This document shows, piece after piece, positions 7,130 through 13,971 of a stretch of 64,000 bases of DNA (position 1 is the stretch's first letter; every line of letters starts with the position of its first letter). The position numbers were made by a program, and so were the translations under genes. The DNA comes from Gemmata sp051859125 (lineage in GTDB: Bacteria > Planctomycetota > Planctomycetia > Gemmatales > Gemmataceae): the NCBI RefSeq assembly GCF_051859125.1, contig NZ_JBHYGG010000157.1, positions 8,266 to 72,265 on the forward strand, in the 5' to 3' direction. A model generated the notes under the pieces. The model was not told where the DNA came from, did no database searches, and saw nothing but the letters and a program-made list of their open reading frames with translations.

Positions 7130-7861
7130 ATGACGGAGTCCCAGCGACTGGCGTCGGAACTTGAGCGGGCGAACCGGGATCTGGCGAAGGCCAGTCCGCA
7201 GGACATCTTGAAGTGGGCGGTCCGCCGCTACCACCCCCGTCTGCTCATGGCGACAGCGTTCGGCGCAGAAGGCTGCTGCGTCATCCACATGCTGGCGAAG
7301 ATCGAGCCCGGCGTGATGTTCATCAACCTGGACACCGGCTACCAGTTCCCCGCGACGCTGGACCTCGCCGAGCGGATCCGGGAGAAGTACGGCGTCTCGA
7401 TCGAGTACGTCCGGCCCGAGAAGTCGGTCGAGCAGTACGAGCGCGAGCACGGCGGGCCGCTGTACGGCCTGCGGCCCGACCAGTGCTGCCACGACCGCAA
7501 GATCGTGCCGCTGAAGCAGGCGCTCAAGCGGCTCGACCCGGCCGCGTGGATCAGCGCGATCCGCAAGGACCAGACGGCCGACCGCGGCCAGGCCGACGTC
7601 GTCCAGTGGGACGCGAAGTTCAACCTCGTGAAGGTGAACCCGCTGCTGAACTGGACCAAGGGAGACGTGTGGAAGTTCATCCTCGATAACGACGTGCCGT
7701 ACAACCCGATGCACGACCAGGGGTACCCGAGCATCGGGTGCTGGCCGTGTACGCGGGCGGTCGGGGCCGGCGAGGACGACCGCGCCGGCCGCTGGGCCGG
7801 CAAGGTCAAGAAGGAGTGCGGCCTGCACGTGATCGAGCAGCAAGACGGCGGCGGGATTTGA
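7130..7861 (+). CDS. cysH: Adenylyl-sulfate reductase (thioredoxin-dependent)
   Basis: Reduces adenylyl sulfate (APS) to sulfite and AMP in assimilatory sulfate reduction, in the cytoplasm. Its 243 residues carry the PP-loop fold (TAFGAEGCCVIHML near 42) and every cysteine expected of the [4Fe-4S] APS-reducing type: Cys119-Cys120 (DQCCHDRK), Cys204 and Cys207 (SIGCWPCT), and the catalytic Cys230 in KKECGLH. That set separates it from the cluster-free PAPS reductases. The ATG at 7130 gives the family start. An inverted repeat just upstream and an Rrf2 regulator 90 bases downstream suggest a cysteine-responsive unit. Confidence 0.93.
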   Translation: MTESQRLASELERANRDLAKASPQDILKWAVRRYHPRLLMATAFGAEGCCVIHMLAKIEPGVMFINLDTGYQFPATLDLAERIREKYGVSIEYVRPEKSVEQYEREHGGPLYGLRPDQCCHDRKIVPLKQALKRLDPAAWISAIRKDQTADRGQADVVQWDAKFNLVKVNPLLNWTKGDVWKFILDNDVPYNPMHDQGYPSIGCWPCTRAVGAGEDDRAGRWAGKVKKECGLHVIEQQDGGGI

Positions 7862-7862
7862 A

Positions 7863-7951
7863 AAGTGGGTCGTGGACAGTGGGGAGTGGGGAGTCGAACC
7901 CACCGGTCCCCACCGCGTTCACTGCCCACGCCCCACTAACCACTACCCACC
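7863..7951. repeat. Imperfect inverted repeat (GTGGGGAGTGGGG words)
   Basis: The cysH-rrf2 gap is filled by GTGGGTCGTGGACAGTGGGG and repeats of GAGTGGGGA on the left, and the inverse, CACTGCCCACGCCCCACTAA then CCACTACCCAC, on the right. It runs up to the start codon of the regulator. Confidence 0.6.
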
Positions 7952-8425
7952 ATGCTCTTCTCCGCCAAAGCCGAGTACGCCTGCGTCGCGATGCTGGAGC
8001 TGGCCGCGCGGCACGCCGACCCGCGGCCCGTGCGGCTCGGCGACGTCGCCGACAAGCACGGCATCTCCGACCGGTTCCTCGTGCAGATCCTCCTGGACCT
8101 GAAGCGGGCCGGGCTCGTCGAGAGCACCCGCGGGGCGGCCGGCGGGTACACCCTGGCCCGGCGGCCCGAGGAGATCTCGCTCTACGACATCCTCCGGGTC
8201 ATCGACCCGCCCGAGCGGCGGACCGGGAAGAGCGCCGTGCCCAGCGCCCGGCGGAAGGACGCGCCCGCCCCGGCCCGCAAGAAGGCCGAGCTGCAGCTCA
8301 CCATCTTCGTCCGCAACGTCCGGTCCGTCTGGGACCGGGTCGTCGAGGCCCAAGAGGGCGTCCTCAAGAACACCACCCTCGCGGACCTCGTGGCCCAGAG
8401 CGAGGGGCTCCAGTACATGATCTGA
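7952..8425 (+). CDS. Rrf2-family regulator, CymR-like
   Basis: A 157-residue DNA-binding regulator. The winged helix-turn-helix of the Rrf2 family fills residues 1-85 (SAKAEYACVAMLELA, then DRFLVQILLDLKRAGLVEST and the wing RGAAGGYTLAR). The only cysteine is Cys11, so the three-cysteine Fe-S site of IscR and NsrR is absent. Cluster-free members such as CymR sense cysteine supply with cysteine synthase. Its place next to APS reductase supports a CymR-like role in sulfur control. The middle (about 90-112) is a basic, Ala/Pro-rich insert. The link to the GATACC repeat at 7086 is inferred. Confidence 0.8.
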   Translation: MLFSAKAEYACVAMLELAARHADPRPVRLGDVADKHGISDRFLVQILLDLKRAGLVESTRGAAGGYTLARRPEEISLYDILRVIDPPERRTGKSAVPSARRKDAPAPARKKAELQLTIFVRNVRSVWDRVVEAQEGVLKNTTLADLVAQSEGLQYMI

Positions 8426-8458
8426 CCGCCGCCCGCCGCGACCGCATATAACGACCAG

Positions 8459-8483
8459 ACCCCGGGCCCTCCCGGGGTTCTTT
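8459..8483 (+). terminator. Rho-independent-like terminator after rrf2
   Basis: ACCCCGG and CCGGGGT form a stem around GCCCTC, followed by TCTTT. It lies 34 bases after the regulator stop codon. Confidence 0.6.
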
Positions 8484-8502
8484 CACATCACGAGAGCGAC
8501 CC

Positions 8503-9327
8503 ATGATGCGAGTGCTGTGCGCCGGGGCCGCGTTCGCCGCCCTGCTCGGGCTGGCGACCGCCCAGGAGAAGAAGGCCGCGACCATCACCGTGAAGGTGAC
8601 CGAGAGCAGCTTCAAGGACACCGTCGTGAAGGTGGACGGGGCCGAGGTGAAGGGCAAGGACGGCACCCGGGTGTTCACGACCCCCGCCCTGGAGCCGGGC
8701 AAGGAGTACAAGTTCGCCGTCGAGGCACTGATCGAGCCGAACAACTACACGAAGATCACCCGGCCCCGCGAGGTCACCGTCAAGGCCGGCGACGCGGTCA
8801 CCTTGGACCTCTCCGTCGAGGACAAGAAGCTCGACAAGATCGTGGTCCGGTGGGTGCCGACCCCGGGCGACATCGTGGACAAGATGGCCGAGTTGGCGAA
8901 GGTGACCAAGGACGACGTGATCTTCGACCCGGGCTGCGGCGACGCGGTCATGCTGATCCGCCCGGTGAAGAAGCTCGGCGCGAAGAAGGGGTTCGGCATC
9001 GAGATCGACCCGAAGATGGTCAAGGTCGCGCAGGACAAGGCGAAAGACGAGGGCGTCGCCGACCGGGTCGTCATCGCCCAGGGCGACATCCTGAACGAGA
9101 AGGACATGGCCGCCGTGGCCGAGTCGTCGGTGGTGCTCGTGTACATCGGCGACGACCTCGGCGCCCGCATGAGCCCGCTGCTCCAGAAGATGCTCAAGCC
9201 CGGCGCGCGGGTCGTGTCGCACCGGTTCAAGCTCGGCGACTGGGCCCCCGACAAGACGGTCCAGGTGAAGGGCGAGGACGGCGACGAGTACACCCTGCAC
9301 CTGTGGGTGGTCAAAGAGAAGAAGTGA
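8503..9327 (+). CDS. Exported protein: TIGR03000-like domain plus methyltransferase fold
   Basis: A 274-residue protein with a likely signal peptide (LCAGAAFAALLGLATAQ, cut near residue 21). Residues about 27-105 resemble the planctomycete TIGR03000 domain (VKVDGAEVKGKDG, TPALEPGKEYKFAVEA). From about 118 a class I SAM-dependent methyltransferase fold follows: VIFDPGCGDAVMLI for the nucleotide loop, GIEIDPKMVKVAQ for the acidic end of beta-2, and VIAQGDIL before the active-site strand. SAM is not known to be available outside the cytoplasm, so an exported enzyme is strange. Either the export call is wrong, the domain binds something else, or SAM is supplied. Confidence 0.7.
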   Translation: MMRVLCAGAAFAALLGLATAQEKKAATITVKVTESSFKDTVVKVDGAEVKGKDGTRVFTTPALEPGKEYKFAVEALIEPNNYTKITRPREVTVKAGDAVTLDLSVEDKKLDKIVVRWVPTPGDIVDKMAELAKVTKDDVIFDPGCGDAVMLIRPVKKLGAKKGFGIEIDPKMVKVAQDKAKDEGVADRVVIAQGDILNEKDMAAVAESSVVLVYIGDDLGARMSPLLQKMLKPGARVVSHRFKLGDWAPDKTVQVKGEDGDEYTLHLWVVKEKK

Positions 9328-9339
9328 GCCGACCGTCTT

Positions 9340-9415
9340 GGCGAGCGGGGGACGTGAGTCCCCCGGTAGCACCGCACTTCGCAATTCACCGGGGGACTCA
9401 CGTCCCCCGCTCGCC
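9340..9415. repeat. Hairpin repeat, GGCGAGCGGGGG family, copy 1
   Basis: Perfect 28-base arms: GGCGAGCGGGGGACGTGAGT continuing to CCCCCGGT (9340-9367), and its complement at 9388-9415, around a 20-base loop. It lies 12 bases after the methyltransferase-like stop. Sister copies are at 13707-13781 and 49934-50006, with a degenerate one at 52440-52665. Confidence 0.9.
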
Positions 9416-9517
9416 CAAATCTGCCACCCCATCTCGCCACTTCCGGTGCCCTGTCGCGGCCCGGCCCCGCCGGGTAGGATGAGCTTTTACCGTGTGCGGT
9501 GCGAACGGGGCGCGTGA

Positions 9518-10450
9518 ATGGCGGTCGAGTTCAACTGTCCGGGGTGCGGCGGCACGCTGCGGACCGGCGACGGTCCCGCGGGGCGGTTGGTCCGGTGCGG
9601 CGGGTGCCTGGCCGTGCTCCGCGTGCCCGACGCGCAGCCCCTCGACGCCCTGGACGACGCGACCGACGCCCAGGGCCGCACCGAACTCCTCCCCGTCGCC
9701 CACCCCGCCGAGGCCGTGTCGCCGGGGCCGGCCGAGCGCCGCCCGACCCGCCCGTCCCGACCCGACCGCCCGCGAGCCGACGACCGGTACGACGACGCCG
9801 AACCGCCCCCGAACCGGGGCCAGCAGTTCTGGGTGTCGGTCACGCTCGTCGCCATGTTCGTCGGCGGGTGCGGGTGCTGCGGGCTGGCCGCGGTCGTGCT
9901 CCCGGAACCGACGTGGCACGAGCACGAGTCGGAAAAGGGCGGGTTCCGCGTCGATCTCCCCGGCGACGCCGACCCGGACATGGCCATGCGGGTGAAGCCC
10001 CAGAAGGACCGCAAGCACGACGGGGTCGAAGGGACCAGCGTGTGGACGCGGTCCGAGAACTACATCGTCGCGCACCGCGACCTGAAGGACGCCAGGGGGA
10101 ACCCCAGGTTCCCCGACGCGAAGTTCCTCGAAACCGAGGTGAAGGCGATCACGTCGGAGAGCAACGTCACCCTCGGCCGAAACGAGCCGGCCACGCACCA
10201 GGGGTTCCCGGCCCGCGACTTCTCCTACGAGTTCAAGAACGGCGGGACCGTCTCGGGCCGGGTCGTGCTCGCCGGCAACCGCGTGTACGTACTGGTCGCC
10301 GGCGGGCAGTTCAGCGAGCCGGGGAACCCCAGCGTACACCGGTTCCTGAAGTCGTTCCGCATCACCGACAAGAAGATCCTCGCGATGCGGCCGCCGGGCG
10401 CGAAGGACGAGACCGACGACCCGCCCGACCCGCCCGACGACGACGAGTGA
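9518..10450 (+). CDS. Zinc-ribbon single-pass membrane protein, unknown function
   Basis: 310 residues in three parts. An N-terminal zinc ribbon has Cys7-x2-Cys10 and Cys27-x2-Cys30 (CPGCGG, CGGC). A disordered Pro/Arg/Asp-rich linker runs to about 105. One membrane segment (about 107-130, WVSVTLVAMFVGGCGCCGLA) precedes an outer domain starting YHEHESEKGGFRVDLPG-like (THWEH region), which looks like a beta-rich domain ending FHRFLKSFRIT. The tail is acidic (DDPPDPPDDDE). The same zinc-ribbon-plus-membrane design appears in the caspase-like protein at 23-26 kb. The outer domain is not assigned. It ends 64 bases before an ECF sigma factor and may be co-expressed with it. Confidence 0.65.
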   Translation: MAVEFNCPGCGGTLRTGDGPAGRLVRCGGCLAVLRVPDAQPLDALDDATDAQGRTELLPVAHPAEAVSPGPAERRPTRPSRPDRPRADDRYDDAEPPPNRGQQFWVSVTLVAMFVGGCGCCGLAAVVLPEPTWHEHESEKGGFRVDLPGDADPDMAMRVKPQKDRKHDGVEGTSVWTRSENYIVAHRDLKDARGNPRFPDAKFLETEVKAITSESNVTLGRNEPATHQGFPARDFSYEFKNGGTVSGRVVLAGNRVYVLVAGGQFSEPGNPSVHRFLKSFRITDKKILAMRPPGAKDETDDPPDPPDDDE

Positions 10451-10514
10451 TGTCGCGGGGGCGGCGCGGAATCCGTTTCTTGAGTAGGGCACGAACGCCC
10501 GACGGGAACCCGCG

Positions 10515-11150
10515 ATGCCTGCCGAGACCGACACCGAGGTGGCCGCACTCATCGCCCGGTTGCGGGCCGGGGACCGCGGCGCGCTGGCCGAACTGTTCGA
10601 CCGGCACCGCGACAAGCTCCGCCGCATGGTGCAACTCCGCCTCGACCACCGGCTCGCCGGCCGCGTGTCGCCGTCCGACGTGCTGCAGGAGGCGTACATC
10701 GACGCGCTGAAGCGGGTGGACCACTACTTCGACAAGCCGGACCAGCCGTTCTTCGGGTGGCTCCGGCTCGTGGTCGGGCAGCGGCTCGCCGACGTCCACC
10801 GCGAGCACCTCGCCCAGAAGCGGAACGCCGGCAAGGACGTGACCATCGACGCCCCGGCCCCGGGGACCGACTCGGCGTGCCTCGCGGCGTACCTGCTGGG
10901 CGGGCTGACCAGCCCGAGCCACGCGGCCGCGAAGAACGAGGCTTACGCGCAGCTCGAAGAGGCGCTCAACCAGATGGACCCGGTGGACCGCGAGGTGCTG
11001 GCCCTGCGGCACTTCGAGGAGCTGAGCAACACCGAGACGGCCGAGATCCTCGGCATCCAGCCGGCCGCCGCGAGCAAGCGGTACGTCCGCGCCCTGGCCC
11101 GGCTCAAGCAGATCCTCGAAACGCTCCCCGGGTTCACCGACGGGGCGTAG
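10515..11150 (+). CDS. ECF sigma factor (kinase-linked planctomycete type)
   Basis: A 211-residue alternative sigma factor of the sigma70 family. Region 2 (about 10-90) includes ALAELFDRHRDKLRRMVQLRL and SPSDVLQEAYIDALKRV; region 4 (about 150-205) includes MDPVDREVLALRHFEELSNTE and a helix-turn-helix ending ASKRYVRALARLKQIL. No anti-sigma gene is adjacent; instead a Ser/Thr kinase gene follows after a hairpin. This sigma/kinase pairing is common in Planctomycetes, where the kinase is thought to control the sigma factor. Confidence 0.92.
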   Translation: MPAETDTEVAALIARLRAGDRGALAELFDRHRDKLRRMVQLRLDHRLAGRVSPSDVLQEAYIDALKRVDHYFDKPDQPFFGWLRLVVGQRLADVHREHLAQKRNAGKDVTIDAPAPGTDSACLAAYLLGGLTSPSHAAAKNEAYAQLEEALNQMDPVDREVLALRHFEELSNTETAEILGIQPAAASKRYVRALARLKQILETLPGFTDGA

Positions 11151-11161
11151 CCCCGGGTCCG

Positions 11162-11219
11162 GGTGGCACAGGCCTCTGGCCTGTGAAGCCGGCACCACAG
11201 GCCAGAGGCCTGTGCCACC
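11162..11219. repeat. Perfect hairpin between ECF sigma and kinase
   Basis: 24-base arms (GGTGGCACAGGCCTCTGGCC extended by TGTG, 11162-11185, and its complement at 11196-11219) around a 10-base loop. It sits in the middle of what looks like a two-gene unit, so it could lower read-through into the kinase gene or act as an RNA processing site. Confidence 0.85.
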
Positions 11220-11237
11220 GAATCAGAGGCCGCTCCC

Positions 11238-13631
11238 ATGACGCCGACCGACGACCGCGACCCGGTGGACGTGCTGGCCGAGGAGTTCGCCGACCGGCTC
11301 CGCCGCGGCGAGCACCCGTCGGTCACCGTGTACGCCGACGCGCACCCCGAGCACGCCGAGCAGCTCCGCGAGCTGCTCCCCGCGGTCGCGCAGATGGAGT
11401 TCCTCAAGCGGTTTCGCCGCGCCACGAGCCCCGCCGCGGCGGCCCCCGTCCCCGACCGGTTCGGCGACTTCCGCATCGTCCGCGAACTCGGCCGCGGGGG
11501 CATGGGGGTCGTGTTCGAGGCCGTGCAGGAGTCGCTCGGGCGGCCGGTCGCGCTCAAGGTGCTGTCCAGCCACGGGCAGTTCGAGAAGACCAAGCGGGAG
11601 CGGTTCGTCCGCGAGGCGCACGCGGCCGCCAACCTGCACCACTCGAACATCGTCCCCGTGTTCGGCGTCGGCGAGCAGGACGGGCTCCCGTACTACGTCA
11701 TGCAGCTCATCCGCGGCGAGGGGCTCAACGCGCTGGTCCACCGGTGGCGGCGCGAGTGCGACCGCGACCGCGACCCCGCCGGGGCCGCCTCGACCGCCGT
11801 CGCGTTCAAGACCGCCCGGGTCGCGAAGTCGCGGGTCGCCCCGCCGGGTCCGGCCGCGCCGGACGCGCGGGGGTACGGCGACTGGCGGTTCGTCGCCGAA
11901 CTCGGCGAGCAGGCGGCCGACGCGCTCCACTACGCCCACCGCCAGGGGGTGCTGCACCGCGACGTGAAGCCCGCGAACCTGCTCCTCGACCCGAGCGGCC
12001 GCGTGTGGGTCGCCGACTTCGGGCTCGCGAAGCTAGTCCAGAGCGAGGGGCTCACCGCGTCCGGCGAGATCCTCGGCACGCTCCAGTACCTCCCGCCCGA
12101 GTCGCTCGGCGGCGCGGCCGACGAGCGGAGCGACGTGTACGGGCTCGGCGCGACGCTCTACGAACTCCTCACCCTCGAAGCCCCGTACCACACCGATTCC
12201 ACGGCGCAGCTCCTCAAGCAGCTCGCCGACACCGACCCGGTCGCCCCGCGGCAACTGAACCCGGCCATCCCCCGCGACCTCGAAACGATCGTCATGAAGG
12301 CGATGGCCCGCGACCCGGGCCGCCGGTACGCCACGGCCCGCGACCTGGCCCGCGACCTGGAAGCGTTCCTCGACGACCGCCCGATCAAGGCCCGCCGCCA
12401 GACGGCGATCGGCCGCGGGTGGCGGTGGTGCCGGCGGAACCCGGCCGTCGCGCTGCTCACCGCGAACATGGTCGCGGCGCTGGCGCTGGCCGGGATCGTC
12501 GGGTGGGTCGGGTACGCGAACACCCGCAAGGCGCTCGCGGCCGAGGCGGCCCAGCTCGCTGAGTCGAAGAAGGCCCGCGGCGAGGCCGAGGCGGCCCGGG
12601 CCGGGGCCGTGAGCGCGTCCGAGAAACTCGAAGCGAACCTGCGGATGAGCCTGGAGGCGTTCGACGCGGTGTTCGACGCGGCCGGCGGGCAGCCCCAGGG
12701 CGGGCCGTTCGGCCGCGGGTTCGGCCCCGGCCCGTTCACCCTCGGCATCGGCATCGGCCTCCCGCTCCCGCAGACCGGCACCCGCCCGCCGGCCCCGCCC
12801 GGGGAGGACGAGCGCGCCGCGGTCCTCGAGGCGATCCTGAACTTCTACGACAAGTTCGCCGAGCAGAACGCCACGAACCCGAAGCTCCAGCTCGACGCGG
12901 GCCGGGCGCACCGCCGCGTCGGCGAGGTGCAGTTCGTCCGCGGGTACGCCGAGAAGGCCGCCGCGTCGTTCCGCCGCGCCGCGTCGCAGCTCGAGCCGCT
13001 GGCCCGCGAGTACCCGGGGGACCGCGGGGTCCGCACCGAGCTGGTGCTCACGTACCTCGCCGCACCGCCCGACGCCTTCCCGGAATACGAGCGGCTCCTG
13101 GTCCGCGCCCGCGAACTCGCCGCGGACCTCGACGACACCGTGCGGCCGCACCTCGCCGCCTCGCTGACGCTCAAGCTCGCGTGGGTGAAGGGCCGGGCCG
13201 GCGACCGCGCCGGGGCCGAGCGCCTGTACCGCGAGGCGCTCGCCGCGCTGGCCCCGCCCCGCGACCCGGCCGAACCGCGGCCACCGTCCGCGGCGTTCGA
13301 GCTGACGCTGGCCCGCTCGCTCCTCGCCGCGCACTACGCCGAGGAGAACCGGTTCCGCGAAGCCCGCGCGACGCTCGAAGAGGCCGTGGGCGAGTTGAAG
13401 CGGTTCGGCGACCGCCGCGGCGGCCCCGGCGGAATGACCGGCCGCCCGCCCTGGGAGGCGCTCGCCGCGGCCAACCGCCAGCTCGCCGACGTGTGCGAGC
13501 GGCTCGGCGACCACCGTGCTGCGAAGGAGGCCCGCACGGAGGCCGAGCGCCCGATGGGCGGCCCCGGTAGCTTCGGCTGGCCCGCGGGAATCGGCGGCCA
13601 GAAGGGGCCGAACCCGCCGCGCAAGAACTGA
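11238..13631 (+). CDS. Transmembrane Ser/Thr protein kinase (Hanks type)
   Basis: A 797-residue kinase. Residues 1-65 form the short acidic N-terminal module usual in planctomycete kinases. The kinase domain (about 77-375) has GRGGMGVVFEA, the ATP-anchoring Lys107 (VALKVL), catalytic Asp242 (LHRDVKPANLLL) and Asp260 (ADFGLAKL), so it should be active. An insert of about 35 residues lies in the middle. One membrane segment follows (about 404-426, ALLTANMVAALALAGIVGWVG), then a coiled coil and a long extracytoplasmic region with TPR-like helices and a Gly/Pro-rich patch. It probably signals to the ECF sigma factor encoded just upstream. Confidence 0.93.
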   Translation: MTPTDDRDPVDVLAEEFADRLRRGEHPSVTVYADAHPEHAEQLRELLPAVAQMEFLKRFRRATSPAAAAPVPDRFGDFRIVRELGRGGMGVVFEAVQESLGRPVALKVLSSHGQFEKTKRERFVREAHAAANLHHSNIVPVFGVGEQDGLPYYVMQLIRGEGLNALVHRWRRECDRDRDPAGAASTAVAFKTARVAKSRVAPPGPAAPDARGYGDWRFVAELGEQAADALHYAHRQGVLHRDVKPANLLLDPSGRVWVADFGLAKLVQSEGLTASGEILGTLQYLPPESLGGAADERSDVYGLGATLYELLTLEAPYHTDSTAQLLKQLADTDPVAPRQLNPAIPRDLETIVMKAMARDPGRRYATARDLARDLEAFLDDRPIKARRQTAIGRGWRWCRRNPAVALLTANMVAALALAGIVGWVGYANTRKALAAEAAQLAESKKARGEAEAARAGAVSASEKLEANLRMSLEAFDAVFDAAGGQPQGGPFGRGFGPGPFTLGIGIGLPLPQTGTRPPAPPGEDERAAVLEAILNFYDKFAEQNATNPKLQLDAGRAHRRVGEVQFVRGYAEKAAASFRRAASQLEPLAREYPGDRGVRTELVLTYLAAPPDAFPEYERLLVRARELAADLDDTVRPHLAASLTLKLAWVKGRAGDRAGAERLYREALAALAPPRDPAEPRPPSAAFELTLARSLLAAHYAEENRFREARATLEEAVGELKRFGDRRGGPGGMTGRPPWEALAAANRQLADVCERLGDHRAAKEARTEAERPMGGPGSFGWPAGIGGQKGPNPPRKN

Positions 13632-13640
13632 CGCCGCGTC

Positions 13641-13840
13641 CGTAGTTTCGAGTTCAACGTTCAACGTTTCAAGCGGGTCGGGTGCGTCTCGTGATTCGAG
13701 CATCTTGGCGAGCGGGGGACGTGAGTCCCCCGGTAGAACCGCCTTTCACTTCCACCGGGGGACTCACGTCCCCCGCTCGCCATGCTCCACAGGTACGTTT
13801 CGGCGAACCTTGAACGTTGAACTCGAAACTACGGATTCGG
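13641..13840. repeat. Nested inverted repeats around family copy 2
   Basis: The kinase-peptidase gap holds two layers. Outer arms of words TAGTTTCGAGTTCAACGTT (13641-13670) and AACGTTGAACTCGAAACTA (about 13811-13832) pair with each other. Inside is the second copy of the GGCGAGCGGGGG hairpin, with perfect 28-base arms at 13707-13734 and 13754-13781. The remainder to 13971 shows nothing recognisable beyond an AT-poor leader. Confidence 0.85.
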
Positions 13841-13971
13841 CCGAAACACAAGTCCCCGCTCACTTCCCGGTCAAGACGCGGGTGCCTCACGGGGTGATAA
13901 TCGCCCGCACGCCCTCCTCCGTGTTCGCCCCGCCCCACCCGCGATCGGCGAACACCCGCCGGAACCACCCC

